64,000 nucleotides of DNA. Origin: Hamadaea tsunoensis DSM 44101. Lineage in GTDB: Bacteria; Actinomycetota; Actinomycetes; Mycobacteriales; Micromonosporaceae. The DNA is taken from contig NZ_AUAX01000038.1 in NCBI RefSeq assembly GCF_000428945.1, forward strand, positions 1-64,000, given 5' to 3'. A program made the translations under genes and the position numbers. Shown in pieces: positions 9,301-16,081 of the stretch (position 1 is its first letter; each line of letters begins with the position of its first letter). The notes under the pieces are model-generated. The model had not been told where the DNA came from and ran no database searches. It saw only the letters and a program-made list of their open reading frames with translations.

Positions 9301-9735
9301 CCCGGGATGGACGACACGGACCGGCTGGTGGCGGACGTGTGGGCGACCGGGCTCTCGCCGGACAGCCACCCGATCAAGCTGGTCCGGGAGATCCTGACCG
9401 CGCAGGGCGCACTGCCAGTGGCACATCTGTCCACAGTGGCCAACGGCGACCGGGTACGCGTCGGCGGCCTCGTCACCCACCGCCAGCGGCCGGCGACGGC
9501 GGGGGGCATCACGTTCCTCAGCCTGGAGGACGAGACGGGCACGCTCAACGTCGTGTGCTCGCCGGGGCTGTGGAAGCGCTACCGCAAAGTGGCACTGTCC
9601 TGCCCGGCGCTGATCATCCGGGGGCGGCTGGAGACGGTGTCGCCGGAGGGGACGAAAGGGGTGGTGAACCTGGTCGCGGACCAGCTCGCGCCGCTGCCGG
9701 TCGCGGTACGCCCGGTCTCCCGCGACTTCCGGTGA
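6328..9735 (+). CDS. dnaE2: Error-prone DNA polymerase III alpha DnaE2
   Basis: 1135 residues, C-family polymerase. The PHP domain starts with HCHSSFSFLDGAS (H76, H78). The palm motif PDIDVDIESDRR carries the clustered catalytic aspartates (D476-D480). Helix-hairpin-helix DNA-binding sequence follows, and a C-terminal OB fold (VRVGGLVTHRQRP) is present. The short length compared with DnaE1 (1177 here) and linkage to imuB identify the translesion-mutagenesis paralogue rather than the replicase. ATG 6328 follows TAGGAG with 6-7 nt spacing. Expected regulation is LexA repression from the shared operon promoter. The N-terminal roughly 60 residues before the PHP domain are low complexity. Confidence 0.93.
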   Translation: MSWSGGSHLTWAQLRGAMDGQVVDPLSADRRLDGGRQYRLTADGGDGPGFSRHRPEFEADERIERGHSLVPYAELHCHSSFSFLDGASSPEELVEEAYRLGLEALALTDHDNLSGVVRFAEAARNRALKTVFGAELGLTGAERAGPPDPDGVHLLVLARGQTGYAALSRQIARAYLRGGEKGRRVYDYGDLVEDLRDKAVVLTGCRKGTVARGLRESPEAARRALDQLVDDFGRENVLVELIDQANPADRNRNESLAALAERAGLATVATGNVHFHAPARRRLASVVAAVRARSSLDVMEPYLHTPAAYLRSGDEMAARFAAHPGAVERAAAIGRELAFDLRLLAPKLPPFTATEPPYDEPPYAGLTEPELLRRLAYEGAAQRYGPRRSNPDQYERIDRELGIIEDLGFPGYFLVVWDIVRFCRQAGIYCQGRGSAANSAVCYALRITNVDPLGDEWGAGLIFERFLAPERDGPPDIDVDIESDRREEVIQYVYRKHGREHAAQVANVISYRPRSAVRDVARAFGYSAGQQDAWSKQIDRWSSVKDSEADGIPEHVLRYAEELMNAPRHLGIHSGGMVICDRPIIDVCPVEWARMPGRTVLQWDKDDCAAIDLVKFDLLGLGMLSALRYAFQFLGQELELGDLKPYDPEVYAMLCEADSVGVFQVESRAQMSTLPRLRPEKFYDLVVEVALIRPGPIQGGSVHPFIRRKNGHEPVHIPHPLMANALGRTLGVPLFQEQMMQLAVDVADFTPAEADQLRRAMGAKRSADKMERLRRRLFEGMAANGIPPDIAEDVYAKLAAFANYGFPESHAISFAFLVYASAWLKRYHPAAFLAALLGAQPMGFYSPQSLVDDARRHGVTVLRPDINASGVKATLEYPPGYRSGSLPGEPPSQWGIDGPVVRLGLDSVRTLGEEVAERIVAARSAGDFTGLTDAARRAGLRTAHLEALATADAFASLGLTRREALWSAGAAATDTPDRLPGTAVGVHAPALPGMDDTDRLVADVWATGLSPDSHPIKLVREILTAQGALPVAHLSTVANGDRVRVGGLVTHRQRPATAGGITFLSLEDETGTLNVVCSPGLWKRYRKVALSCPALIIRGRLETVSPEGTKGVVNLVADQLAPLPVAVRPVSRDFR

Positions 9736-10036
9736 TGCATTCCCAGTGAAGGGTTTTCTGTCACGCTGCCCCGTGAAGGATTCCCGGTGACACGGTGAAC
9801 CGACACCCGCCACCCGAACGGCGCGTCTTTGATCGACGCATGGAGATGTCCATACCAATAAATCAGTGATCCCCTTCCCCGATAACCGGCCTGCCGTTAC
9901 TCTCAGCGATTGTTCTGCAACTGTTCGGCTATGTGCCTTGCCACGGCTGCCACTATGCGCCTACGGTCGCCAGGCGGCGTGCAAGTTGCACGGACGATGT
10001 GGACAGTTCGGCGACGAGTCCTGTGCGGAGGATGCG
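9736..10036 (+). promoter_or_regulatory. Intergenic region with protease promoter candidate
   Basis: This 301-bp gap holds a weak two-copy repeat around GTGAAGG (9746 and 9772 areas). A promoter-like TTGCCA (9938-9943), 18 bp, TACGGT (9962-9967) follows. Downstream is a perfect palindrome GTGCAA-G-TTGCAC (9979-9991) placed close to the predicted transcription start, a typical operator position. A GGAGGA ribosome site precedes ATG 10037. No reading frame looks genuine. Confidence 0.4.
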
Positions 10037-11320
10037 ATGACTGTGGGCGTACGCGAGAAGAAGAGGGCCGGCGCGTTGCTGGCCCTGGTGCTGCTGAGCA
10101 CGTTCGCCGTCGGGACCGCCCAGGCCGCCCCGCCCGCGGCGGACTGCACGGTCGCGGGCGCTGCCGCCGGCACGGCCGCCTCGTTGAAGGCGAGCGGGGG
10201 CGTGCCGGACTCCGACGGGCTCTATCCGTTCCAGAAGTGGCTCGTGGACCCGGCGACGCAGTCGAAGAACCGCTCGACGCAGGCCGCGACCGAGTCGGCG
10301 CTGAAGATCAAGGGCAGCTCCGATCGCGACCGGCTCGCCGGCGGTCTCGTCGGGTACGCGGCCGACGAGAACGCCCAGTCGATCGTGACCGTGGTGACCG
10401 CGGACTACGCCGACCCGGCCGGGCTGGCGAGCAGCACCGGGGCCCGGGTCCAGCGGGGCTGCTTCACGGCCGCGCAGCTGAGCCAGGCGCGGGACGTGCT
10501 GCTGGGGCGGGCGTGGCATCCGGACGCGGCCAAGGCGTCCTTCAGCGGCGGGCTCGATCCGGCGGACTCCCGGTACCACGTCACGGTCGACGCCGCCTAC
10601 CCGCAGGTCGCCGACGCCCTCGTCCAGGCCCTCGGCGACCGGGTGGTGGTCGAGCTGGGCGCGGTCGGGCGTACCGGGCGGTTGAACGATGGCGAACCGC
10701 ACTACGGCGGCGCCGGCATCCGCAAGGGCTACAACGCGAACACCGCGTCCAACACCTGCACGAGCGGCTTCGTGGTGTCCAAGGGCGGCAAGCGCGGTGT
10801 GAGCACCGCGGCGCACTGCTTCGCCAACGGCGACTCGGTCTACTCGTCCACCCAGTTCGCCGGGGTCGGCACGGACCGGCCGGCCGACCTGTCCGCCTGG
10901 GACCTGATGTGGGTGTCCAGCACGTCGGAGACCTACGACAACGTCATCCACGTGGAGCCGTGCTCGCCGTGTACGCGTACCGTCGTCGGGACGCGGATGG
11001 TCGCGCAGAACGACGTCGTCTGCGTCAGCGGCATGGTGTCGGGCGCGCTGTGCAGCATCGTGGTCACCAGTGTCGGCACATTCCTCTGCGACTCCGCCGG
11101 ATGCACGTCGGGCCTGATCAGCGGTACGCGCAACGGCGACACCATCGTCCGGGCGGGCGACTCCGGCGGGCCGGTGTACGAGCGGACGGGTACCGCGAGT
11201 GCCATCGCGCTCGGTAGCATCGTCGGCGGCTCGGGCGGTCGGAGCACCACCGGCACGAGGATCCTGATGGAACCCGTCTCGGCCTTCGCCGGCCTCGGCC
11301 TGAGCATCCTGACCTCCTGA
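10037..11320 (+). CDS. Secreted S1-family (trypsin-like) serine protease
   Basis: 427 residues. A basic N-terminus and hydrophobic stretch ending ...VGTAQA before APPAAD form a Sec signal peptide. A propeptide-like region of about 200 residues is followed by the protease domain. The triad reads H260 in STAAHCFA, probably D289 in SAWDLMW, and S376 in RAGDSGGPVY. Several paired cysteines fit an extracellular enzyme. The arrangement resembles actinobacterial chymotrypsin-like exoproteases with an N-terminal inhibitory pro-domain. The start is supported by GGAGGA four bases upstream. The stop codon lies inside a 17-bp tandem repeat. Confidence 0.85.
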   Translation: MTVGVREKKRAGALLALVLLSTFAVGTAQAAPPAADCTVAGAAAGTAASLKASGGVPDSDGLYPFQKWLVDPATQSKNRSTQAATESALKIKGSSDRDRLAGGLVGYAADENAQSIVTVVTADYADPAGLASSTGARVQRGCFTAAQLSQARDVLLGRAWHPDAAKASFSGGLDPADSRYHVTVDAAYPQVADALVQALGDRVVVELGAVGRTGRLNDGEPHYGGAGIRKGYNANTASNTCTSGFVVSKGGKRGVSTAAHCFANGDSVYSSTQFAGVGTDRPADLSAWDLMWVSSTSETYDNVIHVEPCSPCTRTVVGTRMVAQNDVVCVSGMVSGALCSIVVTSVGTFLCDSAGCTSGLISGTRNGDTIVRAGDSGGPVYERTGTASAIALGSIVGGSGGRSTTGTRILMEPVSAFAGLGLSILTS

Positions 11321-11351
11321 GCATCCTGACCTGCTGAGCATCCTGGCCTCC
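11301..11351 (+). repeat. Three 17-bp tandem repeats spanning the protease stop
   Basis: Units TGAGCATCCTGACCTCC, TGAGCATCCTGACCTGC and TGAGCATCCTGGCCTCC start at 11301, 11318 and 11335, and another TGA follows at 11352. Each unit begins with TGA. A 17-bp period places stop codons in all three frames; the one at 11318 ends the protease. Local duplication of the gene end is the simplest origin. Confidence 0.85.
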
Positions 11352-11405
11352 TGAATGCAGGCCCTCCACCGCCATCGACGGGGTACTTCGGAAGGATCGG
11401 CGCAC

Positions 11406-12152
11406 ATGCATCGGATCCGCCTCGGGGCCGCCGGCCTCGCGCTCGGCTGCCTGCTGCTGAGCGGCTGCAACACGCGTACGGCGGCCGCGGCCGACTCGGC
11501 GCCGGCCCCGGAGGCGTCCGCGACGGGGGCCGCCGCGGCCGGGGTCGTCGTGCCCGACGTGAGCGGCCTCGACCGGCAGGGCGCGCAGCTCCGGCTGGAC
11601 GGCGCGCACCTGACCTATGTGGTCCGGTACGCGCCGGAAGTGCTGACCGGCAAGGGAACCGTCATCCTCACCGTGCCGAAGGCGGGTGCCACGATGGCCG
11701 CCGGGGACGTCGTGATCGTCGTGGTGGCGGGCGCGTACGACCACAAGAGCACGAATCCCGATCCGGCCGTCGCCGCCCTGTCGGAGCTGGCCTCGGCCCG
11801 GGAGGACGTGTTCCTCGGCGTGGTGGCGCCGGCGCACAAGGGAGACCCGATCGTCGTCGCGCTGAACCCCGGCGTGAACCCCGTCGACTGGTCCGACCGC
11901 CTCGACGCCGCCGCCCGCGGTGGCGCGTACACGGTCCGCCGCTGCGATCACGGCATCGGGGAGTTGAAGTCGCTGGCCACGAAGCTGTCGCCGATCCCGC
12001 CCGACGTGCTGCCCGACGTCGCGAACCTGACCTACTCCGGTGAGATCGATCCGGCGTCCTGCTCGCTGCGCCTGACCGGGAACTTCTCGGCGGCCGACAA
12101 GCAGGCCCTGCTCGACCACTACGGTCCGGCGATCACCGTCGGCCAGGGCTGA
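11406..12152 (+). CDS. PASTA-domain lipoprotein
   Basis: 248 residues. Type II signal peptide with lipobox LLLSGC, giving a lipidated Cys near residue 19-20. After a short Ala/Pro linker comes a PASTA-like segment, VVVPDVSGLDRQGAQLRL through VTVPKAG-type turns to DVVIVVVAGAY; such modules bind peptidoglycan or lipid II. The C-terminal half (about 130-248) is not recognised; it has two Cys that may pair. GGAAGGA at 11390-11396 supports the start. Role in the envelope is likely; an enzymatic activity is not evident. It follows the protease by 85 bp in the same orientation. Confidence 0.65.
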   Translation: MHRIRLGAAGLALGCLLLSGCNTRTAAAADSAPAPEASATGAAAAGVVVPDVSGLDRQGAQLRLDGAHLTYVVRYAPEVLTGKGTVILTVPKAGATMAAGDVVIVVVAGAYDHKSTNPDPAVAALSELASAREDVFLGVVAPAHKGDPIVVALNPGVNPVDWSDRLDAAARGGAYTVRRCDHGIGELKSLATKLSPIPPDVLPDVANLTYSGEIDPASCSLRLTGNFSAADKQALLDHYGPAITVGQG

Positions 12153-12199
12153 CGGCCGTCCGGCGGCAGGCGTAGCCCCGGAGACACCCGGATCATCGG

Positions 12200-12211
12200 T
12201 AGGCTGGCGGC
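12200..12211 (+). promoter_or_regulatory. -10 element for a leaderless transcript
   Basis: TAGGCT (12200-12205) is followed by exactly six bases and then ATG 12212, so the expected transcription start coincides with the start codon. There is no good ribosome binding site, which fits leaderless translation. Confidence 0.55.
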
Positions 12212-12907
12212 ATGGAGCGGACTCTCTCACGAGGCCAGTCGGCGCGTACCGGCGTGGTGTGGAACGTGCTGCGCGCGGAGCTGGAGCGGGCGGGGCGGCC
12301 GCTGCGCGTCGTGGACGTGGGCGGCGGGACCGGTGGTTTCGCCATCCCGCTCGCCGAGGCCGGCCACGCGGTGACCCTCGTGGACCCGAGCCCGGACGCG
12401 CTCGCCGCGGCCACCCGGCGGGCGGCCGATGCGAACGTGCGGCTCACGGCCGTGCAGGGCGACGCCGACGGCCTGGCCGAGCTGATCGAGCCGGGCAGCG
12501 TCGACCTCGTCCTCTGCCACGCGGTGCTGGAGATCGTGGACGACCCGCACCAGGTCGCCGCGGCCCTCGCGGCCTCGCTGCGACCGGGCGGCGCCGCGAG
12601 CGTCGTGGTCGCCAACCGCGCCGCGGCCGTCCTGGCCCGCGCGGCCGCCGGCCGCATCGACGAGGCCGCCGCGCTGCTGCGGGGCGAGGGGCGGCGGCGC
12701 TACGACGCCCAGACCGCCGCCGCGCTGCTGAGCTCCGCGGGTCTCCGGGTCGAGGCGACGCACGGTGTACGCGTGATCGCGGACCTCGTGCCCGGCCAGG
12801 CGGCCGACGCCGACCCCGAGGCGCTGCTGGAATTCGAGCTGGCGGCGGCCGCGCTGCCGCCCTACCGGGACATCGCCACCCAACTGCACCTGCTGGCCCG
12901 CGCCTGA
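12212..12907 (+). CDS. Class I SAM-dependent methyltransferase
   Basis: 231 residues. SAM motif I is VVDVGGGTGGFAIPL (about 33-47), the acidic strand ends VTLVDPSPDAL, and motif IV/V reads VDLVLCHAVLEIVDDP and SLRPGGAASVVV. In actinobacteria a gene of this type commonly sits beside the phosphodiesterase-like gene and dinB that follow here; its substrate is unknown to me. Its TGA stop shares one base with the next ATG, so the two are translationally coupled. Expression is probably leaderless from the TAGGCT box. Confidence 0.8.
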   Translation: MERTLSRGQSARTGVVWNVLRAELERAGRPLRVVDVGGGTGGFAIPLAEAGHAVTLVDPSPDALAAATRRAADANVRLTAVQGDADGLAELIEPGSVDLVLCHAVLEIVDDPHQVAAALAASLRPGGAASVVVANRAAAVLARAAAGRIDEAAALLRGEGRRRYDAQTAAALLSSAGLRVEATHGVRVIADLVPGQAADADPEALLEFELAAAALPPYRDIATQLHLLARA

Positions 12908-14061
12908 TGGACCGGTTCGAGACGATCGACCCCGCGTACGCGACGGGCTGGCTCGGCGACGTCCTGCCCGGAGCGCTGACGGCGCTGGGCCTGCCGGGGC
13001 TGGCGGATCCGCTGGGCCTGTCCGCCGAGCTGGCCGGCGTACGCCAGGTGGTCGTGCTGCTCGTCGACGGCCTCGGCTGGCACCAGATCGCCGCCGGGGT
13101 CGACGAGGCGCCGACGCTGGCCGCGCTGGCCGCGACCCGCCGCCCGATCACGTGCGGATTCCCGTCGACCACCCCGACCAGCCTGGTCAGCCTGGGCACC
13201 GGGGCCGCCTCCGGCGCGCACGGGCTGCTCGCGTTCACCAGCGTCCTGCCCGGCACGGACACCGTCCTCGTGCACACCATGTGGCACGACGACCCCGACC
13301 CGACCACCTACCAGCCGGTGCCGCTGCTGTTCGACCGGGCCCGGTCGGCCGGGCTGGACGTCGTCGCCGTGAACCGGGCGATGTTCGCCGGGACCGGGCT
13401 GACCAAGGTGATCACCGGCCACCGCGACTACCACGCGATCCAGGACTCCTCGGAGCTGGTCGAGGCGGTCGCCGCCGAGCTGGCCGCCGGCAAGCGGCTG
13501 ATCTACACCTACCATCCCGAGGTCGACGCGACCGGGCACGAGTACGGATACGGGTCGCCGGTGTGGCGTACCGCGATGCGGCAGACGGACGAGCTGGTCG
13601 TGCGGCTGATCGAGGCGCTGCCTCCGGGTGCGGCCCTCGTGATCACCGCCGACCACGGCCACCTCGTGTCGCCCCCGGAGCATCGTCTCGACCTGGACGC
13701 CGTTCCCGAGCTGACGGCCGGGGTCCGGGCGATCGCCGGCGAACCCCGCGTACGCCACATCCACGCGGTTCCCGGCGCCGAGGCGGACGTCCTGGCCGCG
13801 TACCGGGAGAGGCTGGGCAAGGTCGCCTGGGTCGGTACGCGGGACGAAGCCGTCGCCACCGGCTGGTACGGCCCGTTCGCGCCCGGGCACGCCGAGCGGC
13901 TCGGCGACGTCATGGTGATCTGCGAGGGGGACTGGTCGCTGCAGGCCACCGCCCGCGAACCCGAGCGGGCCGCCCGGCTGATCGGCTACCACGGCGCGCG
14001 TACCCGGATCGAGATGGAGATCCCGCTGCTGGTGGCGCATTCTGTCGCACCCGGGCGCTAG
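12907..14061 (+). CDS. Alkaline phosphatase superfamily protein (nucleotide pyrophosphatase/phosphodiesterase type)
   Basis: 384 residues. The metal-binding pattern of the superfamily is visible: VVLLVDGLGWHQI with the first metal Asp; GFPSTTPTSLVSLGTG, where a Thr/Ser acts as nucleophile; TYHPEVDATGHEYG with Asp and His ligands; and ITADHGHLV with the Asp-His pair. This arrangement is that of type I phosphodiesterase/nucleotide pyrophosphatase enzymes. No signal peptide is seen, so a cytoplasmic place is likely. It is coupled to the preceding methyltransferase (TGATG). Confidence 0.75.
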   Translation: MDRFETIDPAYATGWLGDVLPGALTALGLPGLADPLGLSAELAGVRQVVVLLVDGLGWHQIAAGVDEAPTLAALAATRRPITCGFPSTTPTSLVSLGTGAASGAHGLLAFTSVLPGTDTVLVHTMWHDDPDPTTYQPVPLLFDRARSAGLDVVAVNRAMFAGTGLTKVITGHRDYHAIQDSSELVEAVAAELAAGKRLIYTYHPEVDATGHEYGYGSPVWRTAMRQTDELVVRLIEALPPGAALVITADHGHLVSPPEHRLDLDAVPELTAGVRAIAGEPRVRHIHAVPGAEADVLAAYRERLGKVAWVGTRDEAVATGWYGPFAPGHAERLGDVMVICEGDWSLQATAREPERAARLIGYHGARTRIEMEIPLLVAHSVAPGR

Positions 14062-14071
14062 ATTTCGCGGC
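14059..14071 (+). promoter_or_regulatory. -10 element just upstream of dinB
   Basis: TAGATT (14059-14064) lies seven bases before ATG 14072 and overlaps the end of the preceding gene. This spacing suggests a leaderless dinB message. No GAAC-N4-GTTC box is visible here, so dinB does not seem to share the SOS control of imuA'. Confidence 0.45.
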
Positions 14072-15379
14072 ATGGGACGGGAGCGCGGCGGTCGCGAGGA
14101 GCGGGACTTCGGTCCCGACGGCGACGACTCGGGCGCCCCGATCCTGCACGTCGACATGGACGCGTTCTTCGCCTCCGTCGAGGTGCGCCGCCGGCCCGAA
14201 CTGCGCGGCAAGCCGGTGATCGTCGGCGGCACCGGGATCCGGGGCGTCGTGAGTTCGGCCAGCTACGAGGCCCGCGCGTTCGGCGTACGCAGCGCGATGC
14301 CCACGTCCCGGGCCCGGGCGCTCTGCCCGCAGGGGATCTTCCTGCCGGCCGACTTCGAGGCCGTCCACGCGGCGTCGACGGCCGTGATGGCGATGTGCCG
14401 GGACGTGACGCCGCTGGTCGAGCAGCTCAGCGTGGACGAGGCGTTCCTCGACGTGAGCGGCGCCCGGCGGCTGCTCGGCCCGCCGGTCAGGATCGCGACG
14501 GACCTGCGGGAGCGGATCGCCCGGGAACTCGGCCTGCCCAGCTCCATCGGGATCGCCCCGACGAAGTTCCTGGCCAAGCTCGGCTCGACCCGGGCCAAGC
14601 CGAACGGGCTGCTGCTCATCCCGCACGATCGCGTCCTGGAGTTCCTGCACCCGCTGCCGATCACCGCGCTGTGGGGCGTGGGGGAGAAGGCCGCCGAGCG
14701 GCTGCAGCGGTTCGGCCTGCGTACCGTGGCGGACGTCGCGAACACGCCGATCTCCCTGCTGCGCACGGCCGTCGGCGACGCCGCCGCGCACCACCTGCAC
14801 GAGCTGGCCTCCGGCCGCGACCCGCGTACGGTCACCACCACCCGGGAGGAGAAGTCGGTCGGCGCCGAGACCACCTTCGACGTGGACGTCGAGGACGCCG
14901 GCCGGCTGCGTAAGACCCTGCTGGCCCTGTCCGGGCAGGTCGGCGGCCGGCTGCGGGCCTCGGGGCAGCTCGGCCGGACGGTCGCGATCAAGGTCCGGTT
15001 CGCCGACTTCCGGACGATCAGCCGGTCCCGGACGCTGGGCGACGGCACCGACGTCACCAAAGAGATCTTCGAGACCGCGTGGGCTCTCTACACGGCCCTC
15101 GGCGACACCGACCCGATCCGGCTCATCGGCGTACGCGTGGAGGGCCTCGCGGCGGCCGCCGGCACCGCCCGGCAGTTGGCATTCGGGGAGAAGGAGCGCG
15201 GCTGGCGTGAAGCGGAGCAGGCGGTCGACGCGGCGGCGTCCCGATTCGGGCAGGCCGTCGTCGGCCCGGCGAGCCTGCTGAAGGGCGGCGTGCCGCAGCG
15301 GCGCGGCGGCCGGCGGCCCGGCGAAACGCCCCGGGACGCCCACGGCGATGCCCCCGCGAACCCGGCGGCCGGGCCCTAA
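14072..15379 (+). CDS. dinB: DNA polymerase IV (DinB), Y family
   Basis: 435 residues. Catalytic motifs are intact: HVDMDAFFASVE with the first metal aspartates, YEARAFGVRSAMP, and SVDEAFLDVSG with the Asp-Glu pair. A helix-hairpin-helix (LWGVGEKAAERL) and the little-finger domain follow. RQLAFGE near residue 370 resembles a clamp-binding motif. Compared with ImuB upstream, this is the active Y-family enzyme. A Gly/Arg/Pro-rich tail of about 35 residues follows. The start is placed at the ATG following the TAGATT box; the first 22 residues are charged and poorly conserved. Confidence 0.93.
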   Translation: MGRERGGREERDFGPDGDDSGAPILHVDMDAFFASVEVRRRPELRGKPVIVGGTGIRGVVSSASYEARAFGVRSAMPTSRARALCPQGIFLPADFEAVHAASTAVMAMCRDVTPLVEQLSVDEAFLDVSGARRLLGPPVRIATDLRERIARELGLPSSIGIAPTKFLAKLGSTRAKPNGLLLIPHDRVLEFLHPLPITALWGVGEKAAERLQRFGLRTVADVANTPISLLRTAVGDAAAHHLHELASGRDPRTVTTTREEKSVGAETTFDVDVEDAGRLRKTLLALSGQVGGRLRASGQLGRTVAIKVRFADFRTISRSRTLGDGTDVTKEIFETAWALYTALGDTDPIRLIGVRVEGLAAAAGTARQLAFGEKERGWREAEQAVDAAASRFGQAVVGPASLLKGGVPQRRGGRRPGETPRDAHGDAPANPAAGP

Positions 15380-15449
15380 GCCGGTCTTTGGCGACAAAAC
15401 CGGTGGGCCGGGTAGTCTCGACCCGCTTTCCGACGGCTCACCTGCCTCG

Positions 15450-15455
15450 TAGACT
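15450..15455 (+). promoter_or_regulatory. Promoter candidate for the DUF3040 gene
   Basis: TAGACT, a very common actinobacterial -10, sits 145 bases before the GTG start at 15600. TTTCCG lies 17 bp upstream as a weak -35. A second TAGTCT is at 15413-15418. The 220-bp gap shows no other clear signal apart from a small CCGGT/ACCGG hairpin behind dinB. Confidence 0.4.
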
Positions 15456-15599
15456 TGGGGGACAGCGGCCGCCTGGCTGCTGCGAGATCTTGTCGGCCCC
15501 AGCGTCGCCGGCCCGGTCGGTGAGTTCCCATCCGCGAGGGTGGACGCTCATCCGAACGGCGACGGGAGCCGGCCCGGCGATCACCGGGGAGGAGTGCCC

Positions 15600-15995
15600 G
15601 TGCCGCTGTCAGAGCACGAGCAGCGACTGTTCGAGCAGATCGAACGGTCCCTGGCCGAGGACCCCAAGTTCGCCTCGGCGGTGCGTAGCACCGATCCGCG
15701 CTTCCACGCGCGCCGGCGCATGATCGTCGCAGGTGTCGTCGTGCTCGCGGGCCTGGCGCTCGTGGTGTACGCCGCCGTCGACAGCAACACGTTCATCGGT
15801 GTGGCGGGTTTCCTGGTCATGCTGCTCGCCGCCGCCTTCGGCATCCAGTCGCAGCGCAAGGCGCACGTCTCCGAGCTGCGCTCGGTCGGCGGCACCGCCT
15901 CGCGGCGTACGCGCGGCGGTGGCGGGGGCACCAGCGGCGGACTGCTGGCCAGGCTGGAAGAGCGCTGGCGCAACCGGCCGGAAGGCCGCTTCTAG
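15600..15995 (+). CDS. DUF3040 membrane protein
   Basis: 131 residues. The N-terminus PLSEHEQRLFEQIERSL is the DUF3040 signature; two hydrophobic helices follow (about 42-61 and 64-82) and the tail is basic and Gly-rich. Members are small actinobacterial inner-membrane proteins of unknown role, and this position near the division cluster and dinB is typical. GGGGAGGAG with about five bases spacing supports the GTG start. It ends at a strong bidirectional terminator shared with the convergent TgpA gene. Confidence 0.85.
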   Translation: MPLSEHEQRLFEQIERSLAEDPKFASAVRSTDPRFHARRRMIVAGVVVLAGLALVVYAAVDSNTFIGVAGFLVMLLAAAFGIQSQRKAHVSELRSVGGTASRRTRGGGGGTSGGLLARLEERWRNRPEGRF

Positions 15996-16003
15996 AACGG
16001 CTC

Positions 16004-16043
16004 AAACACAAGGCCCCCGCCGGACGACGGGGGCCTTGTGTTT
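16004..16043. terminator. Strong bidirectional terminator
   Basis: A perfect 16-bp stem joins 16004-16019 (AAACACAAGGCCCCCG) to 16028-16043 with an 8-base loop. The A-rich start and T-rich end give a U-tail in both directions, so it can end both the DUF3040 gene and the convergent transglutaminase operon. Confidence 0.9.
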
Positions 16044-16081
16044 GTCGCTGTCTTTCGCTGTGCTGCTCTTCCGGTGCGGCC

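Noticed and set aside
4222-9858. A 1,878-codon open frame on the minus strand opposite imuB and dnaE2
   Set aside because: Long antisense frames are normal in GC-rich DNA; the plus strand encodes clear ImuB and DnaE2 motifs and the antisense protein is low-complexity Arg/Pro/Gly/Ala.
10032-10037. ATG 10032 as protease start
   Set aside because: It is out of frame with the signal peptide and lies within the ribosome binding site.
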